In this document: piece after piece, positions 1-7,649 of the stretch | Position numbering within the stretch: position 1 is the stretch's first letter | How the letters are laid out: each line of letters opens with the position of its first letter | DNA from: Devosia sp. | GTDB taxonomy: Bacteria > Pseudomonadota > Alphaproteobacteria > Rhizobiales > Devosiaceae | Length of the DNA stretch: 36,210 bases | Reading direction: 5' to 3' | Assembly: GCF_030689745.1 (NCBI RefSeq) | Contig: NZ_JAUYGL010000154.1 | Span: forward strand, 1 to 36,210 | The notes under the pieces: generated by a model | The model's input: only the letters and a program-made list of their open reading frames with translations | Databases searched by the model: none | What the model was told of the DNA's origin: nothing | Translations under genes and position numbers: made by a program

Positions 1-331
1 TGCAATTGCAACTCATTCGCAAGAAGCGTCTCGCGCTTTGGGAGGCCGACACAATTGGCGCGTTACACAAAGGATGCGCTCAATCACCCAATGTCCGAGT
101 TCAAAGAGCGCATCTCTGGTCCTTCTGATGGGGCCAGAGCCTACTTCAAACTGGACTAGGCGCAGGGGCAACGTCACGTCGTATAGAAAACGCGTCGGTC
201 AGCACCGATTTGCTAATTCCACGCGCTATATCATTTATATTAATTGATTGACGCCGGTAATTCGTCGGGCTAAGTGTTTTGTCCAACAAATAGACAGAGC
301 GGCAGTGACACGGGGTCTGGGGGCAGATTTG
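1..331. other. Window-edge stretch upstream of the GntR gene; no gene recognised
   Basis: No frame here gives a protein I recognise. A weak dyad, TTGC at 6-9 and GCAA at 19-22, lies inside a short AT-rich patch and could be an operator of some kind, but I cannot assign it. The stretch becomes strikingly AT-rich just before 248 (about 205-247), which suits a promoter for the regulator gene. I could not pick a convincing -35/-10 pair. A TTG codon at 248 could extend the regulator upstream, but it has no ribosome binding site. Confidence 0.3.
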
Positions 332-1057
332 GTGAAAGTCGACGGCCCCGACAGCATCGCGGTGATACGTACGGCACCCTCTGCCGTTGATGTGATCGTT
401 GCTAATATTCGCAATCTGATTTCCGATGGCGGCCTCCGCGTCGGCGATAGCTTGCCGACGGAACGTGAGCTTTGTGAACGGTTTCAGGCCAGCCGGAATA
501 CGGTGCGCGAAGCCATGCGCATCCTCAAGGCCTATGGCATGGTTACGGTGCGGCCCAAAGTCGGCGCGACCATTATCGATGATCGCATGGAGCGGGTTTT
601 TGATCTGTTCTCATTCAATACGCTGGAAATTTCGCGCAAGAGTTTTACCGACATCCAGGGGTTTCGCAGCCTGATCGAAGTAGTCTCGGTGGACCATATC
701 TTCGATAATGTTGGACCAGAAGACACCGCCGCGCTTCGCGAAATCAATGGTCGACTGCGCCACGTCCATACTATTCCTGAAGCATCGGAAATCGACTTCC
801 AGTTTCACCTGCGGCTGATTTCGGTGCTCAACAACCGGGCCGTGCACGACGTCTATCGCATGATGAAGCCGGTGATCATCCGCATCATAGAAAAGGGCAA
901 GTCGCGGCAGGATTTCGCCGAGGGCACCTATAGCCAGCATCTGGCCATTATCGAGGCGATCGAGGCGCGAAACCGCATCAGCTACCAATACGCGCTGCAG
1001 TTTCACCTGCAGCTCGGGTTCAATAATTTCGACGATCCGGGTGAGGAGAGCGCCTGA
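332..1057 (+). CDS. GntR-family transcriptional regulator, FadR subgroup
   Basis: DNA-binding regulator, 241 residues with the GTG start at 332. That start has a G-rich Shine-Dalgarno-like stretch (319-323) eight bases upstream and gives the usual FadR-group length. A TTG at 248 would add 28 residues without a ribosome binding site. The winged helix-turn-helix is near the N-terminus: PTERELCERF at about residues 42-51, then SRNTVREAM at about 54-62 and a basic wing. The rest is the helical FCD-type effector domain, with its typical D-x-x-F-H pattern (DFQFH) at about 155-159, where family members bind a metal or organic acid. It sits 108 bp upstream of a CUT2 sugar transporter on the same strand and probably controls it in response to the imported sugar or a metabolite. 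Family assignment is secure; the effector is unknown. Confidence 0.9.
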   Translation: MKVDGPDSIAVIRTAPSAVDVIVANIRNLISDGGLRVGDSLPTERELCERFQASRNTVREAMRILKAYGMVTVRPKVGATIIDDRMERVFDLFSFNTLEISRKSFTDIQGFRSLIEVVSVDHIFDNVGPEDTAALREINGRLRHVHTIPEASEIDFQFHLRLISVLNNRAVHDVYRMMKPVIIRIIEKGKSRQDFAEGTYSQHLAIIEAIEARNRISYQYALQFHLQLGFNNFDDPGEESA

Positions 1058-1132
1058 TTGTCAGGCGTCTGGAGGGGCGCGAGGAGGAATGGGAGGGCCG
1101 CGCGATTTAGGAGAACCGCGCCGCCTGATCAT

Positions 1133-1147
1133 AGCGTGAGATACGCT
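1133..1147. promoter_or_regulatory. Short dyad upstream of the first CUT2 operon
   Basis: AGCGT and ACGCT flank a 5-base spacer, about 20 bp before the binding-protein start and next to an AT-rich TTTATA patch. It could be half of an operator for the neighbouring GntR regulator or simply leader structure. The evidence is only the symmetry and the position. Confidence 0.25.
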
Positions 1148-1165
1148 TTATAACGGGAGGACGAC

Positions 1166-2302
1166 ATGAAGTTTCTAAGTCTCGCAACACTGGCGGGCGC
1201 CAGCCTGCTTGCATCGACCAGCCTGACCATGGCCGGCCCGGAGATCGTTTCCGGTCCCGGCGTTGACCCTGCCTGCTTTGCGGCGTGGGATGCCGACACC
1301 AAGTTCATGCAGTGGCCGGCCGCCGAAGGCCCCTATCGCATCGCCGTTGTGAACGGCTTTGTGGGCAATACCTGGCGCATCCAGATGATCAAGACCGCCA
1401 AGGCCTATGCCGAGGACCCGTCGGTCAAGGACAAGATCGCCGAGTTCAAAGTGGTCTCGACCGGCACGGACGCTCCGGCACAGCTGGGCGCCATCGAAGA
1501 CTTCATCAACCAGGGCTTTGACGCCATCATCACCATCGCTGTTTCGCCCGACGGGTTCGACCGCGTGATCCGCCTCGCTGACCGCGAGAACGTGGTGCTG
1601 GTGCCGTTCGACAATGTGCTCGACACCGATGCGGTGATGCAGGTCAACGAAGACCAGACAGAGATGGGCCGCCAGTGGGCGCAGTTCCTGATCGACGAGC
1701 TGGCTGCGCAGGGCGTGACAGGCGGCAAGATCCTCGAAGTGCGCGGCCTGGCCGGCAATTCGGTGGACCGTGACCGTTCGGCCGCCATCCATGCTGCGTT
1801 CGAAGCCACCGGCGGCGATTGGGAAATCGTTGAAGTGGTCGGCAATTGGGATGACGGCACCGGCCAGAAGGTGACCGCCGACGCGATTGCCGTGCATGGC
1901 GAATTTGCCGCCGTGGCTGCACAGGGCGGCACCACGGGCGTCGTCCAGGCGCTGATCGACGCCGGCCACAAGATGGTCCCCATCGCCGGCGAATCCGAGA
2001 ACGGCTATCGCAAGCAGCTGGCCAATCTCTCGGGCGATGGCCTCAAGGGCATCTCCATCGGCCAGTCGCCAGGCCTTGTTGCCATTTCCATCAAGGCCGC
2101 TATTTCAGCGCTTGAAGGCAATGTCATGCCGCAGCTGATCTCGGTTCCGCTGCCGGTCGCCACCTATGACCAGCTCGAAGACGGCGTCAACTACTGGTCC
2201 GATCTGCCGGACAATTTCTTCACCGTGAACGAATTCCCGCCCTGCGGCGTGAATATTTCGGGCCCGGCGATCATGTCCCAGAGCGAAGCTGACGTGAGCT
2301 AA
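1166..2302 (+). CDS. CUT2 sugar ABC transporter, periplasmic substrate-binding protein
   Basis: Periplasmic receptor of a CUT2-type sugar importer, 378 residues. The ATG has a strong ribosome binding site (GGGAGG about seven bases upstream). Residues 1-23 form a signal peptide with a hydrophobic core and a likely cleavage after T-M-A. The mature part is a type I periplasmic-binding-protein fold of the Peripla_BP_4 kind: an early strand IAVVNGFVGNTWR, then the FDAIITIAVSPDGFD and ENVVLVPFDN segments of the N-lobe. It is somewhat longer than the ribose or galactose binding proteins. One cysteine near the mature N-terminus (DPACF) and one near the C-terminus (PPCGV) could form a disulfide. The gene opens the operon binding protein-ATPase-permease-permease and follows a GntR regulator. 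The ligand cannot be read from the sequence; two-permease CUT2 systems include rhamnose (RhaSTPQ) and AI-2 (Lsr) importers. Confidence 0.9.
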   Translation: MKFLSLATLAGASLLASTSLTMAGPEIVSGPGVDPACFAAWDADTKFMQWPAAEGPYRIAVVNGFVGNTWRIQMIKTAKAYAEDPSVKDKIAEFKVVSTGTDAPAQLGAIEDFINQGFDAIITIAVSPDGFDRVIRLADRENVVLVPFDNVLDTDAVMQVNEDQTEMGRQWAQFLIDELAAQGVTGGKILEVRGLAGNSVDRDRSAAIHAAFEATGGDWEIVEVVGNWDDGTGQKVTADAIAVHGEFAAVAAQGGTTGVVQALIDAGHKMVPIAGESENGYRKQLANLSGDGLKGISIGQSPGLVAISIKAAISALEGNVMPQLISVPLPVATYDQLEDGVNYWSDLPDNFFTVNEFPPCGVNISGPAIMSQSEADVS

Positions 2303-2315
2303 GCGTCATCGGAAA

Positions 2316-2344
2316 GGCGGCGCCGGCCCCTTACCGGCGCCGCC
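2316..2344 (+). promoter_or_regulatory. Perfect 11-bp GC hairpin after the binding-protein gene
   Basis: GGCGGCGCCGG (2316-2326), a 7-base loop, and its exact complement (2334-2344), starting 14 bases after the binding-protein stop codon. No T-tract follows and the operon continues, so it looks like an mRNA 3'-end protector or attenuator that raises binding-protein output over the membrane components. Equivalent hairpins follow the other three binding-protein genes of this window. Confidence 0.75.
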
Positions 2345-2417
2345 ACATGTCTTACGTGACCACCCAGGAGCCAATCGGTTTTGATTCTCAAAACCGCCGC
2401 TCCAGGTCTTATTTGCC

Positions 2418-2462
2418 GCGCTTCCGAACCCAATAGGTGACGTCCACCTATTCCGGAAGCGC
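2418..2462. promoter_or_regulatory. Second, two-part inverted repeat before the ATPase gene
   Basis: Outer arms GCGCTTCCG (2418-2426) and CGGAAGCGC (2454-2462) enclose inner arms AATAGGTG (2432-2439) and CACCTATT (2445-2452). That makes a 17-bp stem, with a 5-base bulge on one side and one base on the other, around a 5-base loop. It fills the gap between the first hairpin and the ATPase start at 2486. It could be a second processing or attenuation structure, or a copy of a dispersed palindromic repeat. I saw no second copy in this window. Confidence 0.6.
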
Positions 2463-2485
2463 TCTAGTTGAAGGGCTAACAAGCC

Positions 2486-4018
2486 ATGTCCGACCGCCCT
2501 CTCGTGCAGCTCAGCGGCATTTCCAAATTCTTTTCTGGCGCAAGGGCGCTCGAAAACGTCGATTTCTCCTGCCATAGCGGCTCGATCCACGCTGTCCTGG
2601 GGGAAAATGGCGCGGGCAAATCGACCCTGATCAAGATCATTTCAGGCGTGCTGCGGCCCGATACGGGGATTCTCAATCTCGATGGCGCGCCGATGGAATT
2701 TGCCAATCCGGCCGAGGCCAGCGCCGCCGGGATTGTCTGTATTTTCCAGGAACTTTCGCTGGTGCCCGACCTGACGGTCGCGGAGAATATTTCCCTCGCC
2801 ACGCCGCCGCGCCGCTTCGGACTGATCGATGCGCGCGCCCAGCGCCAGCGCGCTGAAGAGCTTCTAGCGCGGATCAAATGCGAGGACGTTGACCCCAATG
2901 CCATGGTGCGCGACCTGTCGCTGTCGCGGCGGCAGATGGTGGAGATTGCCAAGGCGCTGGGCAAGAATCCGCGCCTGCTTATTCTCGATGAGGCCACATC
3001 GGCGCTGACCAGCCGCGATGTGGAAACCGTCTATGGGCTCCTGGCCGATCTCAAGGCGGACAATGTCGCCAGCCTCTTTATTTCCCACCGGATGCACGAG
3101 GTCGAACGGCTGTGCGACACACTGTCGGTGTTTCGCAATGGTCAGCATGTGGAGACCTTTGCCAAGGGCGTGCGCAGCGACCGCGACATTGTGCGGCTGA
3201 TGATCGGGCGCGAAGTGGATGCACATTTCCCGCCCAAGCCGGTGACAGGGAAACGAGCGCCTCATCTCGTCGTGGAGCAGTTGCGCTGGGAAAACCGGCT
3301 CAAGGGCGCCAGCCTCAATGTAGGCAAGGGCGAGATCGTCGGGCTGGGCGGGCTTGATGGGCAGGGGCAGAAGGAATTGATGCTGGCCCTGTTCGGCGTG
3401 TTGAAGGGCGTTGAGGGGCGTGTCGCGGTCGGCAGCACATCCGGAGTGCCCGGCTCGCCGGCCGTGGCCAAATCGGGGCGCAGCCGCATTGCGCTGGTGC
3501 CCGAGGATCGCAAGACCGAAGGCCTGATGCTGCCTATGTCCATCGCCGACAATTTGCTGGCAGCGTCCTATTCCAAAGTGTCGCGCGGGCCGTTCATTGA
3601 CCCGGCGCTGGAGCGACAGGCAGTTGCGGATGGCATTGCGAAATTGCAGATCAAGATCGGGCGACCCGAAGATGCGGTGGCGACGCTTTCGGGTGGCAAC
3701 CAGCAGAAGGTGGTTATCGCCAAATGGCTGATGACTGATCCGGAACTGATCCTGCTCAATGACCCGACGCGCGGCATTGATGTGGGGACCAAGCAGGAAA
3801 TCTACCGGCTAATGCGCGAACTGGCCGACGAAGGACGGGCGATCCTCTTTTACTCGACCGATTATGCCGAGCTGATCGGCTGCTGCGACCGGGTGGCCGT
3901 CATGTATGACGGGGCCATCGTCACCGAGCTTTCGGGCACGGAGATCAATGAGGAGGCGATCATCGCCGCGTCGCTCAATATCGATGCCACAGGGCCTCTG
4001 GCCGGAGCCAGCGCATGA
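2486..4018 (+). CDS. CUT2 sugar ABC transporter, double ATP-binding protein (RbsA/MglA type)
   Basis: Cytoplasmic energy-coupling subunit, 510 residues, with the two fused nucleotide-binding domains typical of CUT2 importers. Domain 1 has Walker A GENGAGKST (39-47), a signature-like DLSLSRRQ (143-150) and Walker B LLILDEAT (164-171). Domain 2 has a degenerate P-loop (GGLDGQGQ, 288-295), a normal signature LSGGNQQK (401-408) and a Walker B ending N425-D426-P instead of the usual D-E-P. The second composite site is therefore probably weak or inactive, as is known for this family. The stop overlaps the next start (ATGA at 4015-4018), so translation of the permease is coupled. The substrate is set by the binding protein and permeases. 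Assignment is secure. Confidence 0.95.
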   Translation: MSDRPLVQLSGISKFFSGARALENVDFSCHSGSIHAVLGENGAGKSTLIKIISGVLRPDTGILNLDGAPMEFANPAEASAAGIVCIFQELSLVPDLTVAENISLATPPRRFGLIDARAQRQRAEELLARIKCEDVDPNAMVRDLSLSRRQMVEIAKALGKNPRLLILDEATSALTSRDVETVYGLLADLKADNVASLFISHRMHEVERLCDTLSVFRNGQHVETFAKGVRSDRDIVRLMIGREVDAHFPPKPVTGKRAPHLVVEQLRWENRLKGASLNVGKGEIVGLGGLDGQGQKELMLALFGVLKGVEGRVAVGSTSGVPGSPAVAKSGRSRIALVPEDRKTEGLMLPMSIADNLLAASYSKVSRGPFIDPALERQAVADGIAKLQIKIGRPEDAVATLSGGNQQKVVIAKWLMTDPELILLNDPTRGIDVGTKQEIYRLMRELADEGRAILFYSTDYAELIGCCDRVAVMYDGAIVTELSGTEINEEAIIAASLNIDATGPLAGASA

Positions 4019-5064
4019 ATAGTCTCTTGTCCAGCCTCGCCATTTCCATGCGGCAGAACCGGGGCTTTTATGGCGCCCTGTTCCTGTTGAGCGCGATTTA
4101 CCTGATCTACAATATCCTCCACCCGCGCGGCTTTTCGAGCGCGGTGTTTGTGCAGAATGCCAATGAATCGGTGGCGATCGTTTTCGTTGCCATGGCCCAG
4201 ACCATTCCGGTGCTGATGGGTGGGCTCGACCTTTCCGTCGGCGCGGTGATGACGCTGGCCTCGTGCATTGCCTCGGTGCTGGTCAATGGTTCGCCCCTGC
4301 AGATCGTCTTCGGCATGATCGTCACGCTGGCCTCGGGCACCGCCTTCGGCTTCGCCAATGGGTTGATCATCGTCTATGGGCGGCTGCAGCCGATTATCGC
4401 CACGCTGGCCACCGGCGCCATCGCCATGGGCCTCGCGCTCTTCATCCGGCCCAAGCCGGGCGGCGATATTGATGGCGATCTCAACTGGGCGCTGACCAAT
4501 TCGCTCTGGGATTTCGTCGATACCTATCAATTGTTCGATCCGGACGCGCTCTGGTTCCAGCCAATTGCCTGGATACCAACGCCATTCCTCATCATCATTG
4601 TCGTGGCCGTTGTGGTCTGGATCCCGTTCCGGCGCACGGTCACCGGACGGACCATCTATGCCATCGGCTCGGCTGAGGGCCCGGCCTATATGTCGGGCCT
4701 GCCGATCAACCGCGCCAAGATTGCCGCCTTCACCCTCTCGGGCTTTTTCGCCTCGTGCGGCGGGCTTTATCTGGCCATCCAGACCGCCTCGGGCAATGCT
4801 GACATCACCCAGGCCGGTGCCTATACGCTCAATTCCATCGCCGCCGTTGTGCTAGGGGGCACTTCGCTTTTGGGTGGCATTGGCGGGGCCATTGGTTCGC
4901 TGATCGGCGCGCTGATCCTGCGCGTCATCTCCTTCTACTTCCGCATCCTGTCCATCGACCCGCTGCTGCAGCCGCTGGTCGAGGGTCTGGTTCTGCTCGC
5001 AGCGGTCAGCCTGGGCGCCATTGGCGTGCTCCGGGTCAAGAACCGTCTCGATCTCTTCCGCTAG
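4015..5064 (+). CDS. CUT2 sugar ABC transporter permease (first of two)
   Basis: Inner-membrane permease of the BPD_transp_2 (RbsC-like) family, 349 residues, with many hydrophobic segments along the whole length. The CUT2 permease signature QTIPVLMGGLDLSVGAVMTL, which shapes the translocation path, is present about 60-80 residues in. A second conserved patch, AIAAVVLGGTSLLGG-like, lies in the C-terminal third. The ATG overlaps the ATPase stop by four bases, so the two are translationally coupled. A second permease follows after a 12-base gap, so the membrane channel is probably a heterodimer, as in RhaPQ or LsrCD, rather than an RbsC-type homodimer. Confidence 0.93.
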   Translation: MNSLLSSLAISMRQNRGFYGALFLLSAIYLIYNILHPRGFSSAVFVQNANESVAIVFVAMAQTIPVLMGGLDLSVGAVMTLASCIASVLVNGSPLQIVFGMIVTLASGTAFGFANGLIIVYGRLQPIIATLATGAIAMGLALFIRPKPGGDIDGDLNWALTNSLWDFVDTYQLFDPDALWFQPIAWIPTPFLIIIVVAVVVWIPFRRTVTGRTIYAIGSAEGPAYMSGLPINRAKIAAFTLSGFFASCGGLYLAIQTASGNADITQAGAYTLNSIAAVVLGGTSLLGGIGGAIGSLIGALILRVISFYFRILSIDPLLQPLVEGLVLLAAVSLGAIGVLRVKNRLDLFR

Positions 5065-5076
5065 GGAAATTTGGCC

Positions 5077-6036
5077 ATGTCATTTTCGTTCGCCAGTCTC
5101 AAACCGGAAGACAAGCCGGTCCTCATCGCCTCGGGCTTCGTGCTGGTCATCCTGCTCGTCGGCACCGTCTATACGATGGCCACGCAGGGCAGTGCGCCGC
5201 TGCTGTCGCCCAATTACCTGCTGCAGCAGTTACAGACCGGCTCTTTTCTCGGCATTGTCGCGGCCGGAATGATGATGGTCATCCTGCTCGGCCATATCGA
5301 CTTGTCCATTCCCTGGACCGTTGCCGCCGCGGCCATGATGGCGACGACGGTGGGCGGGGACATGGCGCTGCCCACCGGCATCGCGGTCGGTATCACGGTC
5401 GGGCTCGTCAACGGGCTGGGCGTGGCCTATCTGCGCATCCCCTCGATGATCTTCACCCTCGGGGTGGATTCCGTGCTGCGCGGCTTGATGGTCTGGCACA
5501 CGGGCGGCTTTGCCCCGCAGGATCAGGCAACGCCCATCATGCGCTTCCTCGCCGCTGACAAGATCCTCGGCATTCCCGTCGCCATTTTCGTCTGGGTCGC
5601 GGTGTCCCTTGTCATCGTGCTCATCCTCGGGCGCACCGCCTTTGGCCGCGCCGTCTATGCGACGGGCAATCGCGAAGGCGCCGCCTATCTCTCGGGCATC
5701 CGCACCCGCTGGGTGATCGTGGGCGCCTTTGTCATCTCGAGCGTCTGTGCCGCCATGGCCGGCATCCTCCTCGCCGGTTATTCGACCAAGGCCTACCAGG
5801 GTATGGGCAATGCCTATCTGCTGCCGGCCATCGCGGCAGTCGTCATCGGGGGCACGCGCATTCTCGGCGGCCAAGGGCGCTATGCCGGCACGGTCGTCGG
5901 CGTCACTCTCATCGTGCTGCTCAATTCGGTCCTCTCAATTATGCAGATGCCCGAGGCCGGGCGGCAGGTGATCTATGGCTGCGTCATCGTCGGGATGCTG
6001 CTGGTCTATGGCCGGGGCAATAAGGTGGTTTCATGA
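5077..6036 (+). CDS. CUT2 sugar ABC transporter permease (second of two)
   Basis: Second BPD_transp_2-family permease of the operon, 319 residues. I chose ATG 5077 because AGGGA (5063-5067) lies nine bases upstream; an in-frame TTG at 5071 is too close to it. The CUT2 signature is a variant, GMMMVILLGHIDLSIPWTVA, with HIDLS in place of the usual GIDLS. The C-terminal AIAAVVIGGTRILGGQG patch is normal. It is only modestly similar to the preceding permease, so the pair is a heterodimer-type arrangement rather than a recent duplication. This gene ends the operon; no terminator with a T-tract is visible after 6036. Confidence 0.92.
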   Translation: MSFSFASLKPEDKPVLIASGFVLVILLVGTVYTMATQGSAPLLSPNYLLQQLQTGSFLGIVAAGMMMVILLGHIDLSIPWTVAAAAMMATTVGGDMALPTGIAVGITVGLVNGLGVAYLRIPSMIFTLGVDSVLRGLMVWHTGGFAPQDQATPIMRFLAADKILGIPVAIFVWVAVSLVIVLILGRTAFGRAVYATGNREGAAYLSGIRTRWVIVGAFVISSVCAAMAGILLAGYSTKAYQGMGNAYLLPAIAAVVIGGTRILGGQGRYAGTVVGVTLIVLLNSVLSIMQMPEAGRQVIYGCVIVGMLLVYGRGNKVVS

Positions 6037-6449
6037 GTTCCAAAACTGGAACCAACACTCTGCGATATTGAACCGAAACCAAAAATCAGGGTGCTACTTT
6101 TCACCCCAGCCTTTAGAGCCATGAAACTGGAGTACTCGCCCTCGCGAATGACGCCTCTGCCTTTGACCCTATGACATCCCTCACCAGCCGCTAAAATGAC
6201 GCACGGCCGGACGGCGGTGTACGGGATGGCCGTTTGGCAGGCACAAGCATAAACTCGGGCGAATGATGGATAGCCAAACCCTTCCTTCCGGTGGTTGATG
6301 AAGTCGGGTCGGATCCCGGGATTTTTGTAAAAGGCCAGCACTTTCTGGAGTTGCGGTCGCGCAGAAATTGCGCAGACCTTGACTCGACCACACTAGACAT
6401 TCACCTAGAACCTCTTGATCGACGTCGAGCCGCAACTTCAGGCAATTTA
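6037..6449. other. Intergenic stretch between CUT2 operon 1 and the LacI gene
   Basis: No gene recognised. By eye it is less GC-rich than the flanking genes and its codon pattern is unlike theirs. A minus-strand open frame (about 6006-6341) reads through it but has no recognised motif and no ribosome binding site, so I do not call it. A small dyad GTTCC/GGAAC (6037-6052) begins right after the permease stop. The stretch presumably holds the promoter for the LacI gene; TTGACT at 6379-6384 is a possible -35 box without a good -10. Confidence 0.4.
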
Positions 6450-7514
6450 ATGGTAAAATCAAAGCGACAGGCCGCGGGCACGCGGCCGACAATGATGGAT
6501 GTGGCAGCGGCAGCCGGCGTATCTCAGGCGACGGTCTCGCTGGTGCTCAGCGGAAGTAAACTGGCGCGATTGACCGATGCGACCCGCCGACGCGTCATGG
6601 AAACGGCCGAACAGCTCAACTACAAATTCGTGCGTCGCGGTCCGAGAACGACTGGCCAGGCGACCATCCTGTTCATTGCCGACGAGGCATCGACGGATCC
6701 CTGGATGTCATTGGCCTTTGAAGGCGTGCGCGACAAGGCCCTCGAGTTTGGGGTCAACGCCCTGATGGCGGTCAGCCATGCCGACGCCGATCTCGAGACC
6801 AGCATCCTTTCGAGCCTGAGGGACCAATCGATCCTGGGCATTGTCTATGGCACTATTCTTACTCGACAGGTCGGCCTTCCGGCGGCCTTTGGAGCGCATC
6901 GGACGGTTCTGGTAAATTGCTACGATGAACAAGGTGCGCTCCCGGCCGTACTGCCGGCAGACCTGCTGGCCGGCCGGGTGGCGACCGAACATCTGATCGG
7001 GTTGGGCCGACGGCGCATCGGGATGATCAATGGGCAACAAGGCCTGGACAATCCACGGGACCGGCTGCGAGGCTACAAGCAGGCGCTGACGAGCCACGAT
7101 CTCGCTTTCGACGCTGCATTGGTGAAGCCGGGCAATTGGGAGCCGTCATCGGGCTATGCCATGACGATGGAACTCATGGCGCAGGACAATCCACCGGATG
7201 CGATTTTCTGTGCAAACGATCTGATGGCGATGGGGTGTTTCGAAGCGCTGAAACAGCTGGGCCGGAAAATCCCCGAGGATGTTGCGGTGGTCGGTTTCGA
7301 CGATCGCGAAATCGCCCGCTTCCTGCATCCGCCGCTCACCACCATGGTGCTGCCCCAATATGAAATGGGGCAGACCGCGGCGGAATTGCTGCTCGACAGC
7401 GCTGGGGGCCTGACCACCGGACCCAATCGCATCAAAGTCGAGTGCGAGCTGATCCAGCGTGGGTCGACCCTGGGCGCCAAGCAGCTTGCCGGTGTGGCAG
7501 AGCCGGCCGAGTAG
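6450..7514 (+). CDS. LacI-family transcriptional regulator
   Basis: Sugar-responsive repressor of 354 residues. The helix-turn-helix follows an N-terminal basic arm: MMDVAAAAGVSQATVSLVLSG at about residues 15-35, then the hinge helix region ending near residue 60. The remainder is a periplasmic-binding-protein-like effector domain with the typical late segments PDAIFCANDLMAMG and VAVVGFDDREIARFLHPPLTT. An open frame extends further upstream to 6291, but the extension shows no family similarity, so I start at ATG 6450 just before the helix-turn-helix. It lies downstream of one CUT2 operon and convergent with the leftward permease gene of the next, so either could be its target. A LacI-type operator candidate lies further right at 11837. 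Confidence 0.92.
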   Translation: MVKSKRQAAGTRPTMMDVAAAAGVSQATVSLVLSGSKLARLTDATRRRVMETAEQLNYKFVRRGPRTTGQATILFIADEASTDPWMSLAFEGVRDKALEFGVNALMAVSHADADLETSILSSLRDQSILGIVYGTILTRQVGLPAAFGAHRTVLVNCYDEQGALPAVLPADLLAGRVATEHLIGLGRRRIGMINGQQGLDNPRDRLRGYKQALTSHDLAFDAALVKPGNWEPSSGYAMTMELMAQDNPPDAIFCANDLMAMGCFEALKQLGRKIPEDVAVVGFDDREIARFLHPPLTTMVLPQYEMGQTAAELLLDSAGGLTTGPNRIKVECELIQRGSTLGAKQLAGVAEPAE

Positions 7515-7615
7515 AGCATTTCCAGCAAAAACTTGGAAACGGCTTCTGGTCGGAAAACGCGACAGGCAAAAAATTGGATCATTTCACCGTTTCAACGAAA
7601 TGATGAAATGATCCA
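7515..7615. repeat. Rhizobial-type intergenic mosaic repeat with long hairpin
   Basis: The stretch begins AGCATTTCCAGCAAAAA and continues with GGAAACGG and CGGAAAACGCGACA segments. It ends in a long imperfect hairpin (arms 7575-7593 and 7597-7615, 3-base loop, two mismatches). This arrangement matches, from memory, a dispersed palindromic element frequent between genes in Rhizobium, Sinorhizobium, Mesorhizobium and relatives. It lies exactly between two convergent genes, where its hairpin could act as a bidirectional transcription end. No second copy was seen in this window. Confidence 0.7.
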
Positions 7616-7649
7616 GAACCGGGCCGCCAGCCCGTGGCGGTCCGCCTTG

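Noticed and set aside
38..247. Short plus-strand open frame at the left edge
   Set aside because: Arg/Ser-rich composition, no ribosome binding site and no recognisable motif; it could at most be an unrecognised remnant.
7575..7615. The long hairpin as a simple Rho-independent terminator
   Set aside because: No T-tract on either side; it is better explained as the end of a dispersed repeat that may secondarily stop transcription.
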